Origin: Phenylobacterium sp.
GTDB taxonomy: Bacteria; Pseudomonadota; Alphaproteobacteria; Caulobacterales; Caulobacteraceae
Reading direction: 5' to 3'
Assembly: GCA_019264505.1 (NCBI GenBank)
Contig: JAHUZY010000083.1
Span: forward strand, 1-8,430
Length of the DNA: 8,430 nt
The notes below the pieces were generated by a model, which was given only the letters and a program-made list of their open reading frames with translations, had not been told where the DNA came from and made no database searches. Both the position numbers and the translations under genes were made by a program. Positions within the stretch are counted from its first letter, which is position 1, and every line of letters begins with the position of its first letter. Shown here in pieces: positions 1 through 6,748 of this stretch.

Positions 1-23
1 TCCTTATGGGAGAGGCGGGAGGT

Positions 24-2003
24 TCAGAACTCCTCCCAGCCCTCTTCCTCGGCCTGGGGCTTCATGGCCAGGGCGGTGGCGCCGTGGCTGACAGGCCGCT
101 GGGCCGGCCGCGGATCGGCCCGGGGCGCCGTGCGGGTGGGCGCTGTGCTGGGCCGGGAGGCGGACGCGGCGTGAACCGCAGACAGCTTGAAGCGGGCCAC
201 CAGGCGCGAGAGTTCGCGCGCCTCGTCGGCCAGGACCCGGCTGGCGGCGGTGGACTGCTCGACCATGGCCGCGTTCTGCTGGGTGACGTGGTCCATCTCG
301 TTGACCGCCGTATTGACCTGGGCGAGGCCGAGCGCCTCCTCCTTGGCCGAGGCGGCGATTTCTGAGACCAGACCGTTGATCTCTGTGACCTGGGTGACGA
401 TCCGTTCCAGGGCCTTGCCGGTTTCGCCGACCAGCCCGACCCCTTGGGCCACCTGTTCGGTCGAGGCGCTGATGAGCGACTTGATCTCCTTGGCGGCCTC
501 GGCGGAGCGCTGGGCCAGGGCCCGGACCTCGGAGGCGACGACGGCGAAGCCGCGGCCGGCGTCGCCGGCCCGGGCGGCCTCGACCCCGGCGTTGAGGGCC
601 AGCAGATTGGTCTGGAAGGCGATCTCGTCGATGACGCCGATGATCTGGCTGATCTGGGCGGAGGACTTTTCGATCTCGCCCATGGCCGAAACCGCGCGGC
701 GGACCACTTCGCCGGAGCGTTCGGCGTCGGCCCGGGCCGAGGTCACGGCCTCCCGGCCCTGATCGGCGCCGCTGGACGTCTTCTGGACCGTGGCGGTGAT
801 CTCATCGAGGGCCGCAGCGGTCTCCTCCAGGGTGGCCGCCTGATGCTCAGTGCGGCGGGACAGGTCGTCGGCGCCGCTGGAGATCTCCGTGGCGCCCGAG
901 TTGATCGACAGGGTGGTGGTGGAGATGGCGCTCATCACCTCTTCCAGCTTGGCGACCGCGGCGTTGAAGTCGTCGCGGAGCTTCTGGTACTCGCCGGGGA
1001 AGCTCTCTTCGAGGCGGTAGGTCAGATCGCCATCGGCCAGGCGGTCCATGGCGAGCGCCAGGGCGCCCACGACGCGGGACTGCTCCTCGGCGACGGCGGC
1101 GGCGGCGTCAGCGCTCTGTCGGCGGGTCTCCTCAGCGTTCTGGCGGGTGGCTTCCTGCTCTTCGCGGAGCCGTTCCATCTGGATCTGGTTGTCGCGGAAG
1201 ACCGTCAGCGAGCTCACGATGGCCCCCAGCTCGTCCTTGCGGGCCAGTTCGTCCAGCTTGACCTCGTTGTCGCCCCGCGACAGGCGCTCGGTGGCGCCGG
1301 CGATGCGCTGGACGGCGCCGCGCATGGTCAGGACCGACATCAGGGCCAGGGCGCCGGCGGCCAGCAGGGTGACCAGCACCGCGGCGATGGTGACGTTCTG
1401 GGACATGGCGGCGCGGGCTTCGCTGGCGGCGGCCCGCTGATCGGTGGCGGCCTGGGTGGCCTGGACGATGCCCGCCAGATTGACGGTCATCTCCTTATAC
1501 TGCTCCTCGAACGGGGCGGCGAAGCTGGCGGCGGTGGTGAAGTCGACGCCGATCATGGCCATGATCACGTCCAGGGCGTCTCGGGTCTCCTTCAGATCGG
1601 CGATCAGGGTGTCAAAGGCGGCGTGCTGCGCGGCCGGCGCGGCGGCCTTGGCGGCCTCGGTCTCCGCGGCGATGGCGTCCACCTCGACCAGCATGGCCTG
1701 GCCGCGGCCCTCGATGGCCCCCACCTCGATGCCGGCGGCCTGCTGGGTCAGCAGGTAGTAGAGTTCGCCGTGCACATTGTTGATGCGCTCGGAAATCCGC
1801 TGGATCCGCAGGCTGTTGGGCATGTCGGTGTTGACGACCTGACGCAGGGTGTCGGTCTGGGCCCGCTGCATGACGATCGTTCCGGCGGCCAGCGCCGCCA
1901 GCATGATCAGGGCGAAGGCCGGCGCGAAGCCGATCTTCACGATCAATGGTAAGTCTACGAGCCGAAACCGCATCTGACGCCCAATCCCCCGTGGCCTAAA
2001 CAT
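24..2003 (-). CDS. Methyl-accepting chemotaxis protein (transmembrane receptor, two HAMP segments)
   Basis: Chemoreceptor that senses ligands in the periplasm and controls CheA kinase through CheW. The 659-residue product has TM1 at about 22-45, a mostly helical periplasmic sensor at 46-204 (four-helix-bundle-like), TM2 at about 205-227, a HAMP domain at about 228-280, a second HAMP-like segment at about 310-360 (LADGDLTYRL), and the cytoplasmic signalling coiled coil at about 370-605. The hairpin tip at 457-490 carries EIAFQTNLLALNAGVEAARAG, with Gly where many receptors have Ala. A Pro/Arg/Ala-rich linker at about 608-650 ends in GWEEF, matching the xWxxF CheR/CheB-docking pentapeptide of some receptors. 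The start is uncertain: neither Met1 nor Met11 (codon at 1973-1971) has a good Shine-Dalgarno, and Met11 would give a more usual short tail before TM1. It is divergent from the small secreted gene at 2246 and has no che genes beside it. The ligand cannot be inferred. Confidence 0.96.
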   Translation of the reverse strand: MFRPRGIGRQMRFRLVDLPLIVKIGFAPAFALIMLAALAAGTIVMQRAQTDTLRQVVNTDMPNSLRIQRISERINNVHGELYYLLTQQAAGIEVGAIEGRGQAMLVEVDAIAAETEAAKAAAPAAQHAAFDTLIADLKETRDALDVIMAMIGVDFTTAASFAAPFEEQYKEMTVNLAGIVQATQAATDQRAAASEARAAMSQNVTIAAVLVTLLAAGALALMSVLTMRGAVQRIAGATERLSRGDNEVKLDELARKDELGAIVSSLTVFRDNQIQMERLREEQEATRQNAEETRRQSADAAAAVAEEQSRVVGALALAMDRLADGDLTYRLEESFPGEYQKLRDDFNAAVAKLEEVMSAISTTTLSINSGATEISSGADDLSRRTEHQAATLEETAAALDEITATVQKTSSGADQGREAVTSARADAERSGEVVRRAVSAMGEIEKSSAQISQIIGVIDEIAFQTNLLALNAGVEAARAGDAGRGFAVVASEVRALAQRSAEAAKEIKSLISASTEQVAQGVGLVGETGKALERIVTQVTEINGLVSEIAASAKEEALGLAQVNTAVNEMDHVTQQNAAMVEQSTAASRVLADEARELSRLVARFKLSAVHAASASRPSTAPTRTAPRADPRPAQRPVSHGATALAMKPQAEEEGWEEF

Positions 2004-2245
2004 TACCCATCTGGCGGGAGCATGATGAATCGCAGGTGCTAACAGTTCCTAACCGTGGGTTGCGAAATCGCGCGGCCTCGCACGGTTCGCCGCACACTAT
2101 AGAGAGCCGCCAAGTGAAGGGCGGGGTTCGGCAGGTAGTGAATTATGGTTTATTTGCGTTTACCTATATTTTCCTGCGCGAATTAGACAATTTTAACCTG
2201 AATCCCCGATGGTGTGCACACTTCCGGTCTAGAAGGAGTGGGTAG
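2004..2245. promoter_or_regulatory. Divergent intergenic region between MCP gene and small secreted-protein gene
   Basis: This 242-nt gap must hold the promoters for both flanking genes. It is clearly more AT-rich at about 2140-2205 than the rest of the window. On the plus strand TATATT at 2165-2170 is a possible -10 box for the gene at 2246, but no convincing -35 lies at the right distance; TAGACA at 2184-2189 is a -35-like alternative with a poor -10 partner. The region also holds direct repeats with a 10-bp period (2039-2053, 2148-2162, 2183-2196) and a palindrome at 2212-2221. A 69-codon frame at 2036-2245 has no recognisable protein character and is not called as a gene. Promoter positions are inference only. 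Confidence 0.45.
2233..2238 (+). promoter_or_regulatory. Ribosome binding site fixing a GTG start
   Basis: AAGGAG lies 7 nt upstream of the GTG at 2246. It is the strongest Shine-Dalgarno in the window and supports GTG as the start of the small secreted protein. The next in-frame ATG would remove the signal peptide. Confidence 0.8.
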
Positions 2246-2551
2246 GTGAAAAACATCATCGCAGTGGGTGGGGGCGTCCTCATCAGCCTCGTACTGACGT
2301 CTGCAGCAGCGGCGTCTTCGTTTGAACAGAGCATGGCTCGTTGTCTCGCCAAGCACGCCAATATGCGTGACGCGGCGACGGTCATGCTGGAATGCAGCGC
2401 GGACGGCGGCAAGCTTTCGGGCTGCGTCGTCCTGCAGGACAGCGCCGCGGGCAAGGGTTTCGACAAGGCTGCGCTCTGCGTCGCCGAGGCCCTGCCCATG
2501 GGCGCCAAGACGGGCCAGGTTAAGGTCCCGATGCGGTTCCCTGGCAGCTAA
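2246..2551 (+). CDS. Small secreted protein with a free-standing TonB C-terminal-like domain
   Basis: A 101-residue protein started by GTG behind a strong AAGGAG. Residues 1-23 form a clear Sec signal peptide (Lys2, a hydrophobic core at 5-18, small residues AAA before the likely cut), so the mature protein of about 78 residues should be periplasmic or exported. Residues 45-98 show the pattern of a TonB C-terminal/TonB-family fold: a strand ending in LEC, a turn ADGGKLSGC, a strand CVVLQDS, then GKGFDKAALCVAEAL as the helix and a final strand QVKVPMRF. There is no TonB-type N-terminal anchor and no proline-rich spacer, so it is not a normal energy transducer. Four cysteines (33, 50, 60, 78) could form two disulfides. 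It stands alone, with a terminator just after it. The family call is from pattern recognition; the function is unknown. Confidence 0.8.
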   Translation: MKNIIAVGGGVLISLVLTSAAAASSFEQSMARCLAKHANMRDAATVMLECSADGGKLSGCVVLQDSAAGKGFDKAALCVAEALPMGAKTGQVKVPMRFPGS

Positions 2552-2554
2552 ACT

Positions 2555-2573
2555 CGAGAATTCGCAATTCTTG
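2555..2573 (+). repeat. Short hairpin just after the stop codon
   Basis: An inverted repeat with arms AGAATT and AATTCT around a CGC loop (2557-2571), extendable to 8 pairs with one G-T pair (2555-2573). It begins 3 nt after the stop codon at 2551 and precedes the likely terminator. It may protect the 3' end of the mRNA or act with the second hairpin. There is no T-run directly after it, so it is not a classic terminator by itself. Confidence 0.5.
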
Positions 2574-2582
2574 ACGATCCGG

Positions 2583-2616
2583 CGCCCTCGCAGCCTGCTG
2601 CGGGGGCGTCTTTCGT
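2583..2616 (+). terminator. Likely intrinsic terminator of the small secreted-protein gene
   Basis: Arms CGCCCTCGCAGC (2583-2594) and GCTGCGGGGGCG (2597-2608) pair over 11-12 positions with one T-G wobble and a tight loop. They are followed by TCTTTCGTT, a moderately T-rich tail, at 2609-2617. It lies between convergent genes. On the minus strand no T-run follows the stem, so it mainly serves the plus-strand gene, although the hairpin could also slow transcription from the DUF72 gene. Confidence 0.72.
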
Positions 2617-3428
2617 TATGGGGCGTGAAAGCGCGGCTGGACCCGGCCCATCAGGGCCTGCGCCGCCGCCGGCGCCCGCACCTTCCCTTCGCTGATGAAG
2701 AAGGCGAACACGTCTCGTCCGGCCGCCAGGTTCGCCGCAGGCGCGATGTGCGGCAGGTCCTCGGGAGCCCCGCCCTCGGCATAGGCCTCAAACCGCCGCG
2801 CCCAGCGCCCGAGGGCGTCTTGGGCGTAGCCGGTCTCGATCCCGTCGTCGCCGGCCATCAGCCGGGCATAGACGAAGTCCGCCGTCGGATCGGCGATCAT
2901 CGGAAACTCGGCGTGTTCGGTCAGGCAGACCGCCACATTGCGCGCCCGGCACAGGTCGAGAAAAGCCTCCTGCGCGAAGCTCTCGTGGCGCACCTCGACG
3001 ACGTGGCGCAGGGGCCGGCCCTCAAGGCGCGTCGGCAGCAGGTTAAGGAAGCTCTCGAAGTCATCGCGGTCGAACCGCTTGGTCGCCATGAACTGCCACA
3101 AGATGGGCCCCAGCCGGTCGCCGAGCTCGATGAGCCCCTGATTGAGGAACTTGCTGATCGACTCCCCGGCGTCGGCCAACACCTTACGGTTGGTGCAGAA
3201 GCGCGAGGCCTTAACCGTGAAGATAAACCCTTCCGGAGTCGCCGCGGCCCACTTGGCGAAGCTCTCGGGCTTCTGGCTGGAATAGTAGGTCGAGTTGATC
3301 TCGATGACCGGCAGGTGAGCGCTGGCATAGGCCAGCTCATCGGCCTGGCGCAGCCCCTGGGGATAGAAGACGCCCCGCCAGGGTTCGAAGGTCCAGCCGC
3401 CGATCCCGGCGCGCACCTGCCTGTTCAT
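2616..3428 (-). CDS. DUF72 domain-containing protein (YecE-like)
   Basis: A 270-residue protein of the DUF72/YecE family, TIM-barrel-like proteins of unknown biochemical role. Family landmarks appear in order: an N-terminal AGIGGW (about 7-12, a variant of the usual G-S/T-GW), a YP at 22-23, IEINSTYY at about 42-49, FIFTVKASR at about 68-76, LGPILWQF at about 105-112, VEVRHESF at about 143-150, DFVYARL at about 183-189 and DVFAFF near 234-239. Length is in the normal family range and the frame is intact. The ATG at 3428 is preceded by AAGGA (complement of 3438-3442) with a 9-nt spacer, and that site overlaps the stop codon of the upstream peptidase gene. The 13-nt gap implies co-transcription with the peptidase. 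No signal peptide, so it is cytoplasmic. The family is secure, the reaction unknown. Confidence 0.93.
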   Translation of the reverse strand: MNRQVRAGIGGWTFEPWRGVFYPQGLRQADELAYASAHLPVIEINSTYYSSQKPESFAKWAAATPEGFIFTVKASRFCTNRKVLADAGESISKFLNQGLIELGDRLGPILWQFMATKRFDRDDFESFLNLLPTRLEGRPLRHVVEVRHESFAQEAFLDLCRARNVAVCLTEHAEFPMIADPTADFVYARLMAGDDGIETGYAQDALGRWARRFEAYAEGGAPEDLPHIAPAANLAAGRDVFAFFISEGKVRAPAAAQALMGRVQPRFHAP

Positions 3429-3441
3429 CGACGCCTATCCT

Positions 3442-5100
3442 TCAGGGCCGGGCGGACGCGGTGATGTCCCGGGTCGCCTTGAACTCCGAGCCGTCCTTCC
3501 ACGCCGGCCAATCGCTGGAATTGGCCAGGGTCAGGCCCAGGCGGTAGAGCAGCTCGGCGTCCTGGGCCATGCCCTCAAGATTCCAGTCCGGACCATATTC
3601 GTCGTCCTGCTGGTGGTACTTTGAGGCGGTGTAGGCCTCGGCCCAGGCGAGGCCAGCCGCAACGCCGCCATCAACCAGATCCAGGCCCGAGCGGTAGGAG
3701 ATGGCGGGCACGCCGCCCCGGACAAAGGGGAAGTGGTCGGAGCGGAAGAAGCTGCCGGCTTCGGGCCGCTGATCGGGCCGGAAGGTCCGCCCCATCTCGC
3801 GGCCGTGCGCAATGAGCATGTCCTGCAGGTCCGAGGCCGCGTCGCCGGCGGCGGAGAAGTCCCGCGCCGGGCCGGCGGGGGAGGGCGCATCCAGGTTCAG
3901 GATCGCCACGGTCGTCGCCAGAGGATAGAGCGGGGCCGCGGCATAGTATTCCGAGCCCAGCAGCCCCTTTTCCTCGGCGGTCACTAGCAGCACATTGACG
4001 CTGCGCTCTGGCGCCGGGCCAGCGGCGAAGGCGCGGGCGATCTCGATGACCGCCGCCACACCAGAGGCGTTGTCCACCGCGCCATTATAGATGGCGTCCC
4101 CGTTGGCATCGGCGGCGCCGACGCCGAGGTGGTCCCAGTGCGAGGTGTAGATCACCCGCTCGTCGGGGCGCTTGGCGCCGGTGATCTCGCCGACCACGTT
4201 CCGCGTCACGATCTGCTGCCTGTCGACCTCGAAGGCCGCCGACAGGGTCACGCCCTCCAGGACCTTCGGCTGAAAGTCGCGGCTCTGGGCCTCGGCCTTC
4301 AGCGCGGCGAAGTCGAGCCCGGCCCGCGACAGCATGTCCACCGCCAGGTCCCTCTGAACCCAGCCCTCCAGGGGAACATGGGCCGCGGCGGGGTCGGGGC
4401 GCACGATGTCGAGGATCTCGTTGGTGTTGGAATTGGCCACCGTGGCCCAGCCATAGGAGGCCGGCGCCGTCTCGTGGATCACCAGCAGGCCGAGGGCGCC
4501 CTGCCGGGCGGCCTCCTCGTACTTGTAGGTCCAGCGGCCATAATAGGTCATGGCCTTGCCGCCGAAGTCGCCCGCGCCGGTTTCGAAGTCGGGGTCGTTG
4601 ACCAGGACCAGGACGATCTTGCCGGTCAGGTCCATGCCCTTGAAGTCGTCCCAGTTCCGCTCCGGCGCCACCACGCCGTAGCCGCCGAAGACGATGGGCG
4701 CGTCCTTGATCTCCACCCGGTCGGCGCCGTTGGCTGTGGCGCGGATGGCGATCTCTTCGCCCTGGCGGAGGGTAAGGGTCTCGTCGCCGGCCTTCACCGC
4801 CGCACTGACCGGGCCTTTGATCTCGAAGCGGGCCAGGGGCACGTCCTGAGTCCAGGCCCTGCCGCCGTCCTGCAGATCGCCGGCGGGCTTGAGGCCCGCG
4901 CCCTGAAGCTGTTCGACCAGGTAGGCGATGGTCTTGGCCTCCGCCGGGGTGGCCGGGGCGCGGCCCTTGAAGGCGTCGGACGCCAACACCTCGATGTGGC
5001 GGCCCATGGCGGCGCCCGAGATCGGCCCCGCGTCCTGGGCGAAGGTGGGGCCCGCCGCAAGGGCGATGGCGGCGACGGCGGCGAAGAGGTGGGTCTTCAT
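3442..5100 (-). CDS. Secreted M28-family zinc aminopeptidase with PA-type insert
   Basis: A 552-residue exported metallopeptidase likely to trim amino acids from the N-termini of peptides. Residues 1-21 are a signal peptide (hydrophobic core, cut near TFA-Q). A PA-like segment lies at about 130-270 (FGGYGVVAPE near 138-147, TGKIVLVLVNDP at 159-170, GALGLLVIHE at 201-210). The catalytic M28 core at about 296-525 shows the two-zinc set: HWD at 321-323 (His321, and Asp323 as the supporting acid), VDNASG at 342-347 (Asp343), AEEKG at 375-379 (Glu376/Glu377), NLD at 402-404 (Asp404) and YHQQDDEY at 495-502 (His496). All expected ligands are present, so it should be active in the periplasm or outside the cell. 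The ATG at 5100 is chosen because it starts the signal peptide directly; its Shine-Dalgarno is weak. It leads a two-gene operon with the DUF72 gene and is divergent from the efflux operon. Exact substrate unknown. Confidence 0.95.
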   Translation of the reverse strand: MKTHLFAAVAAIALAAGPTFAQDAGPISGAAMGRHIEVLASDAFKGRAPATPAEAKTIAYLVEQLQGAGLKPAGDLQDGGRAWTQDVPLARFEIKGPVSAAVKAGDETLTLRQGEEIAIRATANGADRVEIKDAPIVFGGYGVVAPERNWDDFKGMDLTGKIVLVLVNDPDFETGAGDFGGKAMTYYGRWTYKYEEAARQGALGLLVIHETAPASYGWATVANSNTNEILDIVRPDPAAAHVPLEGWVQRDLAVDMLSRAGLDFAALKAEAQSRDFQPKVLEGVTLSAAFEVDRQQIVTRNVVGEITGAKRPDERVIYTSHWDHLGVGAADANGDAIYNGAVDNASGVAAVIEIARAFAAGPAPERSVNVLLVTAEEKGLLGSEYYAAAPLYPLATTVAILNLDAPSPAGPARDFSAAGDAASDLQDMLIAHGREMGRTFRPDQRPEAGSFFRSDHFPFVRGGVPAISYRSGLDLVDGGVAAGLAWAEAYTASKYHQQDDEYGPDWNLEGMAQDAELLYRLGLTLANSSDWPAWKDGSEFKATRDITASARP

Positions 5101-5319
5101 GATGATTCTGCGTAAGATTGGGGTTGCTGCGACCCTATCTGCGGCCCATGTGTCGCGCCACCGTCCGGATGCCCGGCGGCGCCCGGTCCAGTTTGTATCG
5201 TCCCTGCAATCACCGGGTCGCAGACCTGTGGTCTGGGAACCCTCGCCGCCCGGGGGTCAGGGATCTGAAGCTGGGCTATGATGCCTTCTGATTCGCGGCC
5301 GAGGCCCACCAGGACTGCC
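5101..5319. promoter_or_regulatory. Divergent promoter region between the peptidase gene and the RND efflux operon
   Basis: About 220 nt separate the two translation starts, so both promoters should lie here. No convincing -35/-10 pair is visible on either strand, as is common in GC-rich alphaproteobacteria. The region holds a near-palindrome at 5121-5135, an inverted pair CTGCGACCC (5127-5135) and GGGTCGCAG (5215-5223), and a perfect inverted repeat at 5221-5235. These are candidate operator sites. No regulator gene is in the window. Confidence 0.45.
5221..5235. repeat. Perfect inverted repeat, candidate operator
   Basis: CAGACC-TGT-GGTCTG: 6-bp arms around a 3-bp centre, 85 nt upstream of the preferred start of the outer-membrane factor gene. 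Its size and place would suit a dimeric repressor of the efflux operon. It may also be chance in GC-rich DNA. Confidence 0.35.
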
Positions 5320-6738
5320 ATGCGTCTGCCGACTTCGCTCGCCCTTCTCACGCTCCTGTCGCTTGGCGCCTGCGCGACCCCGCGGGAGGCCCGCATCGAC
5401 CTGCCAGACGCCTATCCGGTGTCGGGCGCGGCCGAGACCCAGGCCCTGGATCAGTGGTGGCTGGCCTTCAACGATCCTGAGCTCACCGCCCTGGTGAATG
5501 AGGCCCTGACCCGCAGTCCCGACGCCCAGAGCGCCGAGGCCCGTCTGCGCGAGGCCCGTCTGACGGCCGCCAGCGCGCTCACCACCTTTCTGCCGCAGGG
5601 CCAGCTGACCGGCTCAGGGCGGCGGACCGAGACCGAGCAGGTGGATGGACAGGAGATCACCATCCCGGGCTTCTCCACCTCGGGAACCAGCGAGACCTAT
5701 CAGGCCAATTTCAATGTGAGCTGGGAGCTGGACCTGTTTGGCCGCTTCTTCGCCGTGCGCCGCGCCGCCCAGGGCGATACGGCCGCGGCCCGCTTCGCCT
5801 ATGAAGGCGCCCGGGCGAGCCTGGCCGCCAATGTGGCCGACGCCTATTTCCAGGCCCGTGGCCTGGCCATCCAGCTGGCTGACGCCCGGGAGAGCGCCCG
5901 CATCCAGCGCTCGCTCTATGACCTTCTGGAGCGCCGGGTCCAGGCGGGGCTCACCGCCCGGCTGGAATCCGACCGGGTGGCCGGTGAACTGGCCCAGGCC
6001 GACAGCCAGGTGGAAAGCCTGGAGGCCGAGCTGCAGGCCCAGCAGCGGACCCTGCTGGTGCTGGTGGGCCGGGGCACAGCGCCCCTGGACGATGTCTCCA
6101 CTCCTCCGCTGAGCGCCCTGCCGCCGCCGGTTCCCGCCGCCATTCCGGGCGAACTCCTGGCCAGGCGGCCTGACGTCCGCGAGGCCGAGGCCCGGGTGCG
6201 CTCGGCGGCCGGCCGGCTGACCTACGCCCAACTGGCGTTTTTCCCGACCTTCAGCCTGACGCCGGGCCTGGGCATTTCGCGCAGCGAGCAGCCGGGCTAT
6301 TCGGCCACCTCCCAGAACTGGAGCATCGGGGCTTCAGTCGTTCAGCCGGTGCTGAATATTCCGCAGCTGATGCTGGACCTCAAGGCGCAGGACGCGCGCA
6401 CCGAACAGGCGGTGATCGCTTATGAGAAGGTGGTCCGGACCGCCTATGCGGAGGCCGAGAGCGCGCTGACCCGCCTGTCGGCCGACCGTCGCCGGGTCGA
6501 CCTGCTGGCCGATGGCGAGGCCCGGGCCGAGCGGGCCTATAATTCAGCCCGTCTGGGCTATGACGCGGGCCTGACCGATCTGAACACCGCGCTCAGCGCC
6601 GAGCAGGTCTGGCGGGCCACCCGGGCCCAGCTGACCAGCGCCCAGGTCCAGGCCCAGCGCCGGGCGGTGCAGGCCTATAAGGCTCTAGGCGGCGGCTGGC
6701 CGTCCCAGACCCTCCCCCTCAACACCCAAGCCCGCTGA
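5320..6738 (+). CDS. RND efflux outer-membrane factor, NodT-type lipoprotein
   Basis: TolC-like channel of a tripartite efflux pump, forming a trimeric outer-membrane barrel and periplasmic helical tunnel. From the ATG at 5320 it has 472 residues, normal for the family. The N-terminus is a lipoprotein signal with lipobox LGAC, Cys at residue 18. Family landmarks follow: QWWLAFNDPELTALV, then ALTRSPDAQSAEARLREARL, a transmembrane strand region with SWELDLFGRF, the mid-protein repeat boundary LLARRPDVREAEARV, QPVLNIPQL, and the C-terminal signature AYKALGGGW. Two outer-membrane-efflux repeats are thus present and intact. The frame is open back to an ATG at 5278 (486 residues), but 5320 is preferred because AGGA lies 5 nt upstream and it gives a compact signal peptide. 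It is first in the operon, 10 nt before the adaptor gene. The substrate cannot be read from this subunit. Confidence 0.95.
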   Translation: MRLPTSLALLTLLSLGACATPREARIDLPDAYPVSGAAETQALDQWWLAFNDPELTALVNEALTRSPDAQSAEARLREARLTAASALTTFLPQGQLTGSGRRTETEQVDGQEITIPGFSTSGTSETYQANFNVSWELDLFGRFFAVRRAAQGDTAAARFAYEGARASLAANVADAYFQARGLAIQLADARESARIQRSLYDLLERRVQAGLTARLESDRVAGELAQADSQVESLEAELQAQQRTLLVLVGRGTAPLDDVSTPPLSALPPPVPAAIPGELLARRPDVREAEARVRSAAGRLTYAQLAFFPTFSLTPGLGISRSEQPGYSATSQNWSIGASVVQPVLNIPQLMLDLKAQDARTEQAVIAYEKVVRTAYAEAESALTRLSADRRRVDLLADGEARAERAYNSARLGYDAGLTDLNTALSAEQVWRATRAQLTSAQVQAQRRAVQAYKALGGGWPSQTLPLNTQAR

Positions 6739-6748
6739 GGCGGACGGC

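Noticed and set aside
444..1952. A 502-codon open frame on the plus strand opposite the MCP gene
   Set aside because: Its product is low-complexity Gly/Leu/Asp/His-rich sequence with no domain, as expected for a frame antisense to a GC-rich gene. The MCP on the other strand has unmistakable domains over the same bases.
2183..2198. A canonical CtrA site around TTAACC at 2193-2198
   Set aside because: No second TTAA at the required spacing; the nearest partner, TTAG at 2183, gives a 6-nt rather than 7-nt gap. Kept only as part of the repeat observation.
2036..2245. A 69-codon open frame in the divergent intergenic region
   Set aside because: No clear ribosome binding site, no signal or domain, and mixed composition. 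The region is better explained as promoter DNA.
2322..3464. A 380-codon plus-strand frame running through the small gene, its terminator and the DUF72 gene
   Set aside because: Arg/Pro-rich translation with no domain. It crosses a likely terminator and overlaps two well-supported genes.
4129..5115. A 328-codon open frame on the plus strand opposite the peptidase gene
   Set aside because: Compositional shadow of the M28 gene, whose zinc ligands and signal peptide are all in the minus-strand frame.
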